Positions 38,943 to 51,500 of a stretch of 64,000 nt of DNA are shown in pieces. The position numbers were made by a program, and so were the translations under genes. Each line of letters begins with the position of its first letter. The stretch's first letter is position 1. The stretch spans positions 14,699,800 to 14,763,799 of the forward strand of contig NC_058151.1 of the NCBI RefSeq assembly GCF_011075055.1, read 5' to 3'. The notes beneath the pieces were generated by a model. It was not told the origin of the DNA and made no database searches. It was given only the letters and a program-made list of their open reading frames with translations. Source of the stretch: Mangifera indica. Taxonomy: Eukaryota; Streptophyta; Magnoliopsida; Sapindales; Anacardiaceae.

Positions 38943-41900
38943 ATGGTGTTTAGTAAACTAGCGGAATTGATCTCTTCTGCGTCAGGTCGTATTTTGGCAA
39001 AACATTCTTCTAAAGTTCCTTATATGTTGCCTGGCTTGCCATTCGAAGCGGGTTCTGCTCATAGGTTTGGCCTTTCTAACCCTGGAAAGAAAAATAATTT
39101 GCGACTCTCTTCATCGCTCCAAGATTTTTCAGCATATGATCGACTTGATTCTGAGCAGTATGACCCTGGTGTTGGAGTTAATGTATATTCAAAACAACTT
39201 GATTCCTCGCAAAGGGAAAAATTTAGTTCAAGTTTTTCAAAGGAGAAAGCATTGTTTGGTGGAACTCAGTTTATCTGCAGGAATTGGGTACGAGTGTTCT
39301 TATTGTTAGCGAGCCTATTGTTGTCGGCTTTTGTAGCATATATGGTTTCAATGTATATTTATTCTAATTTGTATAAGGGAGGGTCCAAATTTTATGTTGT
39401 GCTTGATGGTGGAAGTACCGGAACTATAGCTTATGTTTATGAGGCATCCATTGATCGCAACAATGGTGGCACTTTCCCTATCTTCATAAGATCATTGACA
39501 GAAGGCCTTTCTAGGAAACCTAGCTCACAGAGTGGGCGTGCTTATGATCGAATGGAGACTGAACCTGGTTTTGATAAGTTGGTGCACAATAAATCTGGCT
39601 TGAAGGCCGCTATAAAGCCACTTTTCCAGTGGGCAGAGAAACGAATCCCTGAGCATGCACATAAGACTACCTATCTCTTCATCTATGCAACAGCTGGGGT
39701 TCGGAGGCTGCCTGCAGCTGATTCTAAGTGGCTACTAGAGAAGTCATGGTCCATAGTAAAAGGTTCACCATTTTTGCATCGGAGAGAGTGGATCAAGATT
39801 ATTAGTGGCACAGAAGAAGCTTACCATGGATGGACAGCCTTGAACTATCGTGCTGGTGTGTTGGGGACCATACCCAAAAAGGCAATATTCGGCGCACTTG
39901 ACTTGGGTGGGTTGTCATTGCAGGTTACATTTGAAAGTGAGAATCAAATACATAATGATACTAACTTAAACCTTAGGATTGGGGCAGTTAATCATCATCT
40001 CACTGCTTACTCTCTGTCAGGCTGTGGTCTAAATGACACATTTGACAAGTCTGTAGCTGAACTTGTAAAAAGGATTCTGGACATAAAAAATGCCTATTTT
40101 GGTAATGGTAAAATAGAAGTTAAGCACCCTTGCTTGCAGTCTGGATACAAGGAGCAATACATCTGCTCTCGCTGTGTTTATAATCAACAAGAAAGCGGAA
40201 GTCCTCTAGTTGGAGAGAAAATTTTGGGCAAGGGGGGGAAGTCAGGAATTTCTGTTCTATTAATTGGTGATCCAAACTGGGAAGAATGCAGTGTACTAGC
40301 AAAAGCTGCAGTTAATTTGTCTAAATGGTTGAATCTTAGCCCAACAATGGATTGTGATTTGCAACCTTGTGCTCTTGTTGATGGTTTCCCTCACCCTAGC
40401 AGCCAGTTCTATGCTATATCTGGCTTTTTGTTGTGTATCGGTTCTATAATTTGATTTGTGAATCTTTACCTGATGATGTGTAGGAAAAGGGTCAGGAGTT
40501 CTGTGAAAAAACTTAGGAACTTGCCAGAAACAGTGTTCCTCCACAGCCCTTTATTGAACAGTACGGTTTTAGATCACCATATGTTGTTTCATTGTTAAGA
40601 GAGGGCTTGCAGATCACAGATAATCAGATCATTGTTGGTTCTGGAAGCATAACTTGGACCCTTGGGGTTGCTCTATTGGAAGCTGGGAAAACATTTTCTA
40701 CTAGATCAAGATTTCACAGTTATGACATACTCCAAATGAAGATAAATCCAATTATTCTTGTTGCTGTTTTCTCAGTTTCACTGATTTTGCTAGTTTGTGC
40801 ATTATCATGTTTCAACAATTGGATGCCAAGATTTTTCCAGAGGACATATCTCCCATTATGTAGGCATAATAGCACAGCCACTACGTCTGTTCTCAATATT
40901 CCATCTCTTTTCTGGTTCCAGCACTGTGGTCCTATGAACTCCAGTAAGCTCTTCTATGACTTTAGCGGACAATCATATTAGTAAAAACTGTGCTACATGT
41001 TTTGAAATTACCAGTTGTCTATTTGAGTTAGAGGGAGAAGTCTGTCCTAAGTCTAAAAGTTTTCTATTAGTCTCTCTGGAAATCTTTTTCTTCCGATCAA
41101 GGTGTTGAAAATGGGATTCTATCTGAGATCATCTGGGAGATCTGCAGGATGTGGGAACATTGTTGAGATGTTCAAGATTCAATGAACTCTTGAAATAAAA
41201 AGCAGAAATTATTGTGGTTAGATGTTAGAAAACAACGAAAACTCAAAAAGCAGTAGCCTAGAACTCTAAAAATAATGATCTCTGCTTGCTGAATAAAATA
41301 GGAAAAAATTATGATTATCGTGTTTATTTGATCATTAAGCAGTTTTTAATGTTTTAGAACTTGAGTGTCATCAGAAGAAGTTTAAGCTTCTCTAGAAGCT
41401 TTTAATTTTTTCATTTACAATACAATTGTAAGAATTTGCAGTAGTTTGGAGTGATTTGCCAGGCTTTGACAGCCATGTTACATTTTAATTCAGTATTTAG
41501 TTTCTGTATCATCTATATGTTAAATCAATATGTTGGACTGTGTTTGCCCCTCTTTTTTACCTTACCTTCTGACGTATTTTTTAATCATGTTGCACGGTCC
41601 AAATTATTAAAACTATGCTTTCATTACTTATGTGAATCCCTTTTTTTTCTAGCACCATTTTTCTTTCTAGTTAATTATTAAGTCTTATTCTAGTGGTTTG
41701 GATTTTTTATTCTGTTGGTTCTTTTTTATTTTTGGTTCAATCTACTAAGGCAACATCAACTGTTGTTCTTATAGGGGATAGCAGAGTTAAGATTCCTCTG
41801 AGTCCGGCGGTTGCAAGCTCCCAGCAAAGACCATTAGGCTTGGGACATGGTCTTGGTGGCAGAAGTGTAGAGCTCATGGACTCTTCCTTGTACCCATCAA

Positions 41901-42142
41901 CTAGTGGCATTTCTCATAGTTATTCTTCAAATAGCTTGGGGCAGATGCAATTTGACAGTAGTAGCATGGGCTCCTTCTGGTCACCCCACAGAAGTCTGAT
42001 GCGCCTTCAAAGTAGAAGATCACAATCTCGAGGCACACATGGCAAAGGTTTAGGGCATGCTCTTGCTGAAGTTTGGTATGATTCTCATATCCAATTTACT
42101 TTTTTCCATTATAAGGGGACATTAAAAATTATATATTTATAG
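38943..42142 (+). pseudogene. APY7: Apyrase 7-like (GDA1/CD39 nucleoside phosphatase), broken copy
   Basis: Exon 1 (38943-40943) starts MVFSKLAELISSASGRILAK, has a membrane anchor near residues 120-140 (VFLLLASLLLSAFVAYMV) and then the phosphatase domain. Apyrase regions: ACR1 reads LDGGSTGTI where the family has DCGSTGTR; ACR2 IYATAGVRRLP and ACR3 ISGTEEAYHGW are kept; ACR4 reads LDLGGLSLQ where GGSSLQ is usual. At ACR5 (ISGFF) one T is lost (about 40425), giving a stop at 40453. The correct frame then has TAG for Leu (40490-40492) and TAG for Trp (40514-40516) before resuming (PPQPFIEQY, VGSGSITWTLGVALLEAGK, the second membrane segment). Exon 2 (from 41775) retains the Ser-rich tail (LYPSTSGISHSYSSNSLGQM) but not the usual C-terminus. 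Confidence 0.9.
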
Positions 42143-44007
42143 TTTTGCTTTATCCATTCAATTCTAGGCATTCTTTTTGTATCATAAAAGGATTTTGTTG
42201 AAAAGTAAATAAGGAAAGATTTGATCCTTTGGTATTTTGTGCTTCAGATGTGTTACTAATAGTTAATAATATTAAGGCAAAATGATATTTTATGATTATA
42301 GATCCCAAAATATTTTTACATGGCACAAACACATTAAATCAAAGGATCAGAAACACACTCACTAACGAAACATTAAATCCAATATTCTTAACTCTCACAA
42401 GAATGTAAACTCTAATGAACAAAGGAAAAAAGAAAACCATGACTCTGATGAGCATGAGTGATCGGATGCATTCAGTTTTTCTTGGTTTTTTTCCCCTCTT
42501 GTATGAGTAATGTCAGAAGAAATTGAATGATTTTTCCTTCTTATATTGCTCAGTAAGGCAGTCCACAATTTTGTACATCTTCCCACATTACAGCATGTGA
42601 AGGAGATGATTATGGAACTAATGATGAGCTGGTCATATCATTGTTTAAACAGACCTTGGTCAGCAGGGGTTTGAGGCATCCCTGGAAAATTCTCAATTAA
42701 TCTTGCATTCCAATTCTTGTTTACTGCCTGCAGTCACTGGCTAAACAATGATTCAATGTTTGGTTTCTTCTTATTACGGACTTTGATCATGACAAAGCTC
42801 AGCTGATGGCAATATATAGTTATTGACATGAAGCATGCTTCTGTCTATAAGATGGCTTAGATCAATTATTTGACATCTATCAACTTTAATTTCCGTGTAA
42901 TATTGTGGGAGAGACTTGTAAAATTAATTGTCACTTACAGAGAATTTTACCCCATCATTGATCTCCCAGCAATTGAGAGCTGTGATTTGTGGTGATATTT
43001 AACCACTTATTATACTCGAAATTCACAGTTTTGACATCCTTTTACTGGGAGGTAGTTTTGTTTCAGGAAGATGTGCTTTGTAATAGTGTTCTATTGAAGA
43101 TTATTCAGGCTGCATCCTTCATCAACAACATTATGAAATACATGAAACAGTCCAGGAAATTCTATTTTCAAAGTTTTCAAATTCATTCTTCTCTCAACAT
43201 GTATCCAAAGCTCTTTGTCTGCTTTGTGGTTGCTTATTGGGCAGCTGAAATAAGCTTGCAATATGGAATAATGACTATGTGATTACCAAGTTAATCTCCT
43301 GACCACGCCTATTGCTTCCTCAGCTCACTCTCACATTCCAATTCATATTTTTTTTCCAGGTACAATCCACACCGTTTCTTCTAGTTCAAAAATAATTGTA
43401 TTATACACAACTGGTCCACTCATTTGAGTTTTAATCGGTGGAGTTAAATAAGAGAGTGGGTGAATTGTCATTTGCCACAATCTCTTCTCTGGCAACTTTA
43501 CCAAAGCAAAACACAATCCTTTAAATCATTTGTTTGGGAGGCGTGACCCAAAAACACCATAAAATATATTTAAAAAAATATTACATGACAGTGCGGTGCA
43601 CAAAATATTACATATATCCTTAATATAGAACTCTACAAGCATCAAATATGTAATAATTCAACAAAGGTAGGTACATTATCTGTTCAACATATCAGCAGTG
43701 GTTGTGTAATGGTCCCGTAAACCGGCTAATAATCTCATGTAGAACAACCCACATCAACAATGAATTGTTGCCGTTCAAGATTTCAAGCTTAGTAACTAAT
43801 AGCGTTCTGAAACATTACTGGAATCAAATGGCATATAGTCAAGTCAGTGTGCCCACAAAAGCAGTCTCTCACAAGCAGTAAGGAAATGATTTATAGTTGT
43901 GGTCTAGCCTGTTACTTAAACTGGGCTTCTGCTCTATGCATAGGACGATAAGAAGTTGTGGCAAGCTGTCCATGTATGAGTTACGGAAAAAAATGTGTTA
44001 AAGTTAT
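42143..44007. other. Intergenic between APY7 relic and PPR gene
   Basis: No supported gene. The 97-codon frame at 42989-43282 has no family signature. Confidence 0.45.
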
Positions 44008-45258
44008 TTACATTTCACCACAAGCAATCCTCACGTCATTGATCAGCGATTCCTGGACCTCAATTCCAGCTGCTTTCATCTGATACATAAACTTCACAGC
44101 CTCAACACAGAACCCATTCCTTAAATAGCCCACAAGCATGGCATTCCAAGGAGCAACGTTTTCCTTATTACCCATAATTGCAAACATCCTTTCGGCATCA
44201 CTCAATAAACCCTGTTTTCCATACATGTCAACTAATCCACACTGCACATAAACATCCCAGTCAAGCCCAAGTTTGATAGCATTAGCATGCACCTGTTGAC
44301 CACAGTTGCCATCATCATCCATCCTGGCACATGCCTTAAGAACAGTAGAGACGGTGAAACTATTCTTTTTAACTCCTTCCCTTGCCATTTCCTTAAAATC
44401 ATCAAAAACATCATAGAAATGTCCTTCCCTACAGTTGTTAACAATCTTAGCCGTCCAAACAACGGTATTGTGACGGCTAAGTTGGTTAAAGACAAAATTG
44501 GCATCTTCTAAGCATCTAAATTGGCCATAAAAGTTAATCAACGAACCCATCAAGGAAATGTTGTTACTTGTACCTAACTTAAACAACAAAGCATGCACCT
44601 GCTTTCCCAAACCCATATTCATGGTGCACACACAAGCCTTGAGAATGCAAACTATAATCCATGAAGGGAATACCAACCCTTGTTTTTGCTGCTGCTTCAT
44701 CATTTGTACAAAGAGATCAATGGACTCTTGGTAATCAGCTATGTCAATGTACGCAATAATCATGATAGCCCAAGAGTTGAAATCTCGAAGAGACATTTGA
44801 TCGAACAGTTGACGGGCGGCGTAGAGTTGGCCGCAGGAAGCATGCAATAGAAGTAGACGGTTGAGCAAAAGAAGCGTGGGTTTTAAGTTTGTGGTGTTGT
44901 TGATGATGTAAGAGTACAATTCTAGAGCTCCGTTGGAGTCTTTTTTAACGGTGCATTCTCTAATAAGAGAAGTAAACATGTCAGGTGGTATGGGAAGACG
45001 AAGGGAAACCATTATGCGTATAATGTCTGTGGTTGTGGATGTGGATGTGCTCCTGGGAATGTATTTAGTTTGACTTGTCAACCTTTTGTGTTGAAGAAGT
45101 TTTTTGTTGGGGGTACGTAGGGATGGGGCCTGTTGAATTTCTAATGAGAGGTTGAGGGAAGATGAAGGGTAAACTAATTTGGTGGTGGAAGTGGAAGATG
45201 AATGGGGAATTATAAGTGGTTGTTTTGGGTAGGAACTGGGGAATGATAACAGTTTCAT
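44008..45258 (-). CDS. Pentatricopeptide repeat protein (P/PLS-type, At1g31790-like)
   Basis: Single-exon gene of 416 residues starting MKLLSFPSSYPKQPL; an upstream in-frame ATG at 45330 would add 24 residues. PPR proteins bind organelle RNA for editing, splicing or stability. The Ser/Thr/Pro-rich N-terminus looks like a plastid or mitochondrial transit peptide. PPR units are visible from about residue 75: ARQLFDQMSLRDFNSWAIMI, then AYIDIADYQESIDLFVQMM, IVCILKACVCTMNMGLGKQV, NFVFNQLSRHNTVVWTAKIV, VSTVLKACARMDDDGNCGQQ, AERMFAIMG and VAPWNAMLVGYLRNGFCVEA. No E/DYW domain follows; the protein ends IACGEM. Its position beyond COG6 matches Arabidopsis order from memory. Confidence 0.9.
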   Translation of the reverse strand: MKLLSFPSSYPKQPLIIPHSSSTSTTKLVYPSSSLNLSLEIQQAPSLRTPNKKLLQHKRLTSQTKYIPRSTSTSTTTDIIRIMVSLRLPIPPDMFTSLIRECTVKKDSNGALELYSYIINNTTNLKPTLLLLNRLLLLHASCGQLYAARQLFDQMSLRDFNSWAIMIIAYIDIADYQESIDLFVQMMKQQQKQGLVFPSWIIVCILKACVCTMNMGLGKQVHALLFKLGTSNNISLMGSLINFYGQFRCLEDANFVFNQLSRHNTVVWTAKIVNNCREGHFYDVFDDFKEMAREGVKKNSFTVSTVLKACARMDDDGNCGQQVHANAIKLGLDWDVYVQCGLVDMYGKQGLLSDAERMFAIMGNKENVAPWNAMLVGYLRNGFCVEAVKFMYQMKAAGIEVQESLINDVRIACGEM

Positions 45259-45894
45259 TTTTTGTCTAGACACGACGAAGCACAGTTTCTCAAGGGTTTT
45301 TCTTTGAAATAAGCAAAAGGTCACAAACAACTAAAGTTTCCCTACTATCTGTATTCAATGTTTGCCATACAACTCATTGATTACAGTGATAAGTGGTTGC
45401 TTGATGATTTTGTGGGGATTCCAGGATGATTTTGTGGATTTTATAAGGATTTTTGGTTGTTTGAGGATAAAAATGAGAGAGAACAACATCCAATTCAATT
45501 TCTTACCTCTAATACCGCATCAAAATAATAGGAGAGAATGCAACCCATGCTGAACATAAATAATCCACCCGATTTTTTGGAAATTAAAATCCCGAAAGAA
45601 TATCAAGGGACAATGATCACACTGCTTAATAAAGTGTAATGGATGAAATAGGAAAAATATTATCTAACAAATTGTTTCGTGAGATACAACAATTTCATGA
45701 TAGATTTAGAAATTTTGAAGAGTTCATCACAAATGATTTTAACTGCCACCTTGAGGGAAACAAATGGACAGAGATGGGGTACTACAAAACACAATGCCTC
45801 ATCGACCAGGCTACCAAATCTGTGCTCATTCAGCGTCACTCATTTTATCAGCCTCCTCTTCATTTGGTGCAGATGCAACTGATCTTGAGTCTCC

Positions 45895-47720
45895 TTATTC
45901 AGTTTCTGGCAATGTTGGCTCGTGGGGTGATTTGCAATGAATTGATTGCAGGAAATTGAAGTATGCATATTTTATATCAAATTGCATGTCGTACCCTGCC
46001 ACATATACAACAAACACTTAATGACTTCATGTCTAACATAAGCTTAATCTAATAAGGACATAAAAAAGGAAAGAGGCTCCCTCTTACAATAGTTTACTGC
46101 AATAGTTAGTCCATTCTCATCTGCACTCTGTCTAACATGGTGAAACCACATACTTGGCCTGCATTAATTCCATCAGATTGACTTCAGAACTACCATCAGC
46201 TCCTCAAAATAGTTTAATCTAAGCCCAAGACTCATGCTTCAAACATGTAAACCTATACTCTTTTTCCCTAATTCGACCATTTAATAGTCCTCTAAGAAAA
46301 TTACATGTAATTTCAGCTTTCAAATTTAATTCACTTAATTGTGAATATCATTTTATCTAGTAAACCCATTAAAATAAACAGCATGATGATGAACTTTAAG
46401 CATAGGGATCATGATAATGACACTGTAAACGTCCTGCCATGTTAGAGGGCCTGAAGTTCAACATCCTAACATTCAAAATCTCTATTTGCCCATATAAACC
46501 AGGTTTCCTCTTAACATAATTAATGTGAAATAATTGCTAAATTGCCAATTCTTAAAAGTTAGTTTGAAAATTCTTTTTCTGACTACTCTTAAAACCTCTC
46601 AATTGCTACTTCTCCTAAAAGAAAAGAATTACATCCCAGAAGACAAAACTAAGTAGAAATGTTGTGCAATAAACTACGAATGTTTCATTCATAAAGAAGA
46701 ATAAACGAACAAAGAAAAGGAAACAATTCTTACAAGTAAAGAATCTCTCCTGCATTGACGGTACACTCAAATGGCTTAGGCCCGTCAAAAAACAAGGGAA
46801 ATTTAGCCATTTCACTTTCTCTCATCTCCAGAGAAGGGTATGGGTTCACACTACACCAAGGCACATATCTCCTCGGCCTCTCAAGTTCTACTGTAAACTC
46901 TCCCACATCCTACAATAAAATAACATCCAAGGTATCATGTTGTTCTCTATCATCAACAAGCACAGTATAACTTAGGATGAAAATAATTTTAAAAACCTAA
47001 GATATACTGAAAAATAATCTAATTAATTCCGATATCCATATCAAGTAACTCATATTTTACCTGGGAATAGGAGTAATTAGCAGCAGGATATTGACGAATG
47101 TACATACGATGGATATCAGTAGGAGGAAGTAAAAGAAAATGCTTTTTACCGGAAACAACCACATATAGATTCTCATAATGATCTTTATGAAAAGAGGTCT
47201 CTGACAAATGATTCCCAATCCAAAGATTAACTGCCTCAGGATAACATCCAAGAGCGTCAGTAGCCCAAGGAATATGTTCATCACATTCCGAGCCCAAAAC
47301 AGAGTACTCAGACCTGAAGCAGTCGTTCTGCTGTTGTAAGTAAGCCACAAATTTAGAATCTTGCAAATTCGAATTCGCTACAAGTTTTACGGCTTCATCA
47401 AATGGCATGGGCTCCACGTGCGCAGAAGCGAAACATAAAGAACCCAGGTGGTTGACGATTGAGTCAGCGCGGCCATTGGGCGTTAGGTGGACAGAGACGA
47501 GAGATGAAGAGAGTTTTTCGGAGAGATAAGAGGGTTGGGGCCAAAGAGAAAGAGCTGGCCAATGGAGGTTGGGGTTTTTTATAATAAAGGGTTTGTTTTG
47601 AGAGACATAATCCCTAAGGAATTGGAGAGGTGTTGGTGCAGAGTTTAGGCGTTCTACTTCACCATTGTTTCCAAGGCTTACCTCCCTCACTTCCTCCCAT
47701 AGTCTCTTCACCTCTTTCAT
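45895..47720 (-). CDS. JMJD7: JmjC-domain protein, JMJD7-type 2-oxoglutarate/Fe(II) hydroxylase
   Basis: Member of the family of human JMJD7, a (3S)-lysyl hydroxylase of translation-factor GTPases. Four exons: 47720-47061, 46909-46734, 46158-46088 and 45995-45895, joined in frame to 335 residues. The start is MKEVKRLWEEVREVSLGNNG. The cupin core holds the metal triad: HKD in NHLSETSFHKDHYENLYVVV, and the distal His in PSMWFHHVRQS. The 2-oxoglutarate-binding Lys is probably in SGKKHFLLLPPTD. The C-terminal helix region is WYDMQFDIKYAYFNFLQSI, common to this subfamily, ending LPETE. The last intron is only 92 bp. Intact. Confidence 0.93.
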
Positions 47721-48529
47721 TATCTATGGAGAATCGTGAGGTTTTAGTTTTAGTGTTACTTTGGGTAATTAATATGCTTGGCTCTACTTCTACTAGCCAT
47801 TTTTTTTTTTTTCAGTTATTATATTTCTGACAAAAAATAAAAAGATCTCTACAATAGCTTCCCCAAAGTAAAATTAATTTTGGTCCGAATGATAATTAGT
47901 TGATGGTAGGACAATTAATTATCATTCCAGAAAGAATAATTCCGGGTTCTGTAAAAATGTTTGTCCGCAATTATCTTTCAATCTATTCTTCTAACCTGAC
48001 AACAGTTGTGGTAACAATATTGCTCAGTGCAAACATGCCTGCATAACTTCCTCTTCATCCAGCAAGCCTATCAGGTTGGATGCTTGCTAAATTTTGACAA
48101 TCCACATTTTTTTTCATCCATGTCAGCGGGAAATAAACATATAATTTACTCAAAACCAATGCTCATAATCATTGGGTAAATACAGCAAATACGGTGATCA
48201 AAGTTCAACCCTTTGTATTTTCTTTCCTAAAACGAAAAGACTCTTGCAAGAAACAGTTTTGCAACTCACTTCCCAATCAAGTGACTACTTTAATCTTTGA
48301 TAAAGGTCAGACCATCATAAAGAATGGAAAGCACCTCAAAAGTTCTGAAACTTAATTCTTCTGCCTATGAAAACATTTAAAAGGAATGGCTAGTTTAACA
48401 AAATCATGGTCAAAATATCAATGCGTTCCCCCATCATCTCCAAGGCATTTTCTCTTCCTTTTGCCAGCTCATAGGAAGCCATGAAATTCATTGCAGAAAA
48501 GAAAACTAAATTTATGTTGAATCATACTA
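47721..48529. other. JMJD7 upstream and RUS1 3' flank
   Basis: Contains the leader of the JMJD7 gene and an AT-rich spacer. No further gene seen. Confidence 0.45.
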
Positions 48530-51500
48530 TTAACTTGAAGTCAAAGACCCAAGACAACCAGGACGAAACCTATTAGGTAAAGGCCTTGCTATAAGTCCAT
48601 CAGTGACCCAGCCTGCTGCTGCACTGTCACTCTTGACATGGTTGAATTCCCTTTGCACATACTCTAGAGATATTTGTAGCCTTCCACCTTGTCTGCAGTC
48701 AGTGGAGGCACCTCTTGCTACAATTCCAGCATTTCTCTCCAACCAGTACAGATAATTGACTTGGAACAATGACTTCAGCATGTCTAGAGGTGAGGAGCTT
48801 TCTTTAAGCACAACCTGATAAAAGCCAGTAATTCTGTTAGAAATGGAAAAGTTTTCAGAACATTAGCTTCCACATTTATCAACAGTTTAATGCCACTCAA
48901 ATGCAGAAATGAAAGAAAATATCTGATCACATGATCCTCTTAATTCATTCTTTCTAAATAAATGGTAGTGTCAAAGTCATTCTTGATCTTGGGCTTCAAT
49001 TTTTTTTAAGATTTTTTTTTCTCAATTACATAAAGTAGTAGAGTTAAAAGGAAATATAGTCGCAAATAGATACATTATAATAATTAAGCTAAGATTCTGT
49101 TCCCAGATTTTATGCTTGCTTACCATGCTCAGAAGGTGTCAAACCTCCTCATGTCTACGCCATAACATGAACACTTAAAATGGCTGAAAATTGTTCATTG
49201 CAAACTGGACAATTATTTATAAGGTAATTTACCCATTTAATTATCAACATGCAGACCATTATACAGGTACACCTATCATTTCACATGACACTGCAGAAGT
49301 TTCCTGCAATAAGGCATCAGTTTTTCCAAGTTCTGATAGCAAGCATTATTGACTTTGATGAAGGATCCATAGACCATTTATTGAACTTATAGCAAGTTAG
49401 CAACATACAGAAAAATGTCATTGGCATGAACCAAAAAAAAAAAAAAAAAAAAAAGGAAAACCCATAGAAACTTAAATCATTGGCGAGAAGCCAAGAAGGT
49501 GGTTTACTTACACAGAATTTTCCATCATGCTCAGTCAAAATATAGTGTTCATCTTTATATAAATTTAACAATGCAAGGGCATCCTCCCTATTGTTAACTA
49601 CACCACTGAGATTTGATCCCAGATGCAGTCGACACTCAATATCAGCAGCTGCATCCTTTGCTTCCGAAGATAGAGCCACTGACTGTAACTGAAAAGGGAA
49701 CCTCACTAATAAGAATCTCATTAAAGAAAGAAAAACGCACCTATATCCACATCTTCCTAGTAACCTTGTAATTTGTTTCACAAGTAAAACTCATAATTTT
49801 CTGCCACCCAAAAAGAAAAATGCTAATGTTAATGGTGCACTATTTGAGTGTAATGGCACAGATTCTGTTGCAGTTAAAGAGGTATGCAAACTTCCAGGAC
49901 AGGTTTGAGATAAATACTAAGATTAATGGTTCAATCATCGAATCACACCTTAAGACAAATCCAATAGTCCAGGCTGAGGACTTGAATTCATAAATGGGCA
50001 CTGGGAAGCAGTAATTGATGTTTTTAAATATTCTTAAATAGCATAGAGCTATAGGTGAGGACCTTAAAGAGAATGTACAGCTATTGCACAAAAGATATCT
50101 AAGAAGCACTGACATCACTGATATTCCACCAGAGACTTACAATTCAGGTTTCAATGATATCAAAGCTAGAACTACCACTATGCAAGCTATTCATATATCC
50201 AACATAACTACACCTGTTATAGACTGATACTTCCTGAGGAGTCTTTATACAACTTATAGTCTATTTTCAAATGCATTTTATGGTGTAATTGAAAGATATT
50301 CCTCATATGACTCGGCTGTATAGTTACAATGGAATGATTTAAAATTGAAAACCCATCAATGTCAACTCATTCATCACCTCATCTGAAAAGAGTCCATAAA
50401 TCATCCTCCAAAACCAAGGGCAAAGGCTGGCCCAGCATGGACTCTCCAGACTAGGGCACAGGTCAGGGAATGTTGTATCCACCTTGAGGCTGGGATTTTG
50501 CCAACCCTAGCCTCCAATGTACACCACTCTCAATCTCTTCCTCCCTCCTCCCCTTCCTTTCAAGATCCTTAAAAGCATCAGTCCATGTCATTATTGCTAA
50601 GGAAAAGACTTTCTCAAGACTTTGTTTCTAATTCTTTTGCTACCAATCTAAAAAAATTTGTGAAAGCACACTAAGCTGCAGAACTGAATAACTTTAAGAA
50701 AATATATCTTAGGCCTTGACCTCACAGGTGAGGTAATCTGGAATGCAAAATCAGGTGTTTGAAGCAGGTCAAGAGTATTGCTTTTCCATGGCATAGATGC
50801 ACATGGGCTTCCCAATCATATGGGTGGTAAAATTTCTTGCTTTGTATAATCTCCTTTCTTCAAGAAAGAAATATTAAGAACAGAAGGAAGAAAATCAAAA
50901 AGTAACTTACTTTCTTTGCTGGCTTTATATTTAGGAAGTGTAAAGCTGGAAAAAGTGGTTCGTCATCATTAACTTCTTTGACTGGAGGAGCTTGGCCACT
51001 AAGGAGATATTCACTGAACACCAAACCTGTTGAAACGGTATATAAAATTGAAATCAAAGCAACCATTACAATTTTTATTATCATTGACCTCTTTCAGGTT
51101 TATACTTTTCCACACAATTTTGTTATCACTGACCTCACTAATTAAAACATGACCAACAACCTCCTTACAACTTCCCTGCAAACCAACCATTACAATTTTT
51201 GTAAAGAGGCAAATTTCCCTGCAAAGAGGCCACTGAACACCAAACCTGTTGAAACGGTATATAAAATGGAAATCTAATTGTTAGGATATGGGGGACACTT
51301 GTCCTTCAATTATAGGTTAGACTTTATTATATAAAGATTATTTAGGTTACCAAGGGGAAAGTAGGAAAATTATTAAGGCTTTTGGTTTTGTGGGCAGCCA
51401 TCTTTCTTCAAATAACTTCTAATCATATTGATAATTACTGAACAGTGCATACAAGATATCTTTCTCCAGTAAAAGCAAAATCATAATACTTATGCTTTTT

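Noticed and set aside
45639..45959. 106-codon plus-strand frame
   Set aside because: Antisense to the last JMJD7 exon and its 3' flank.
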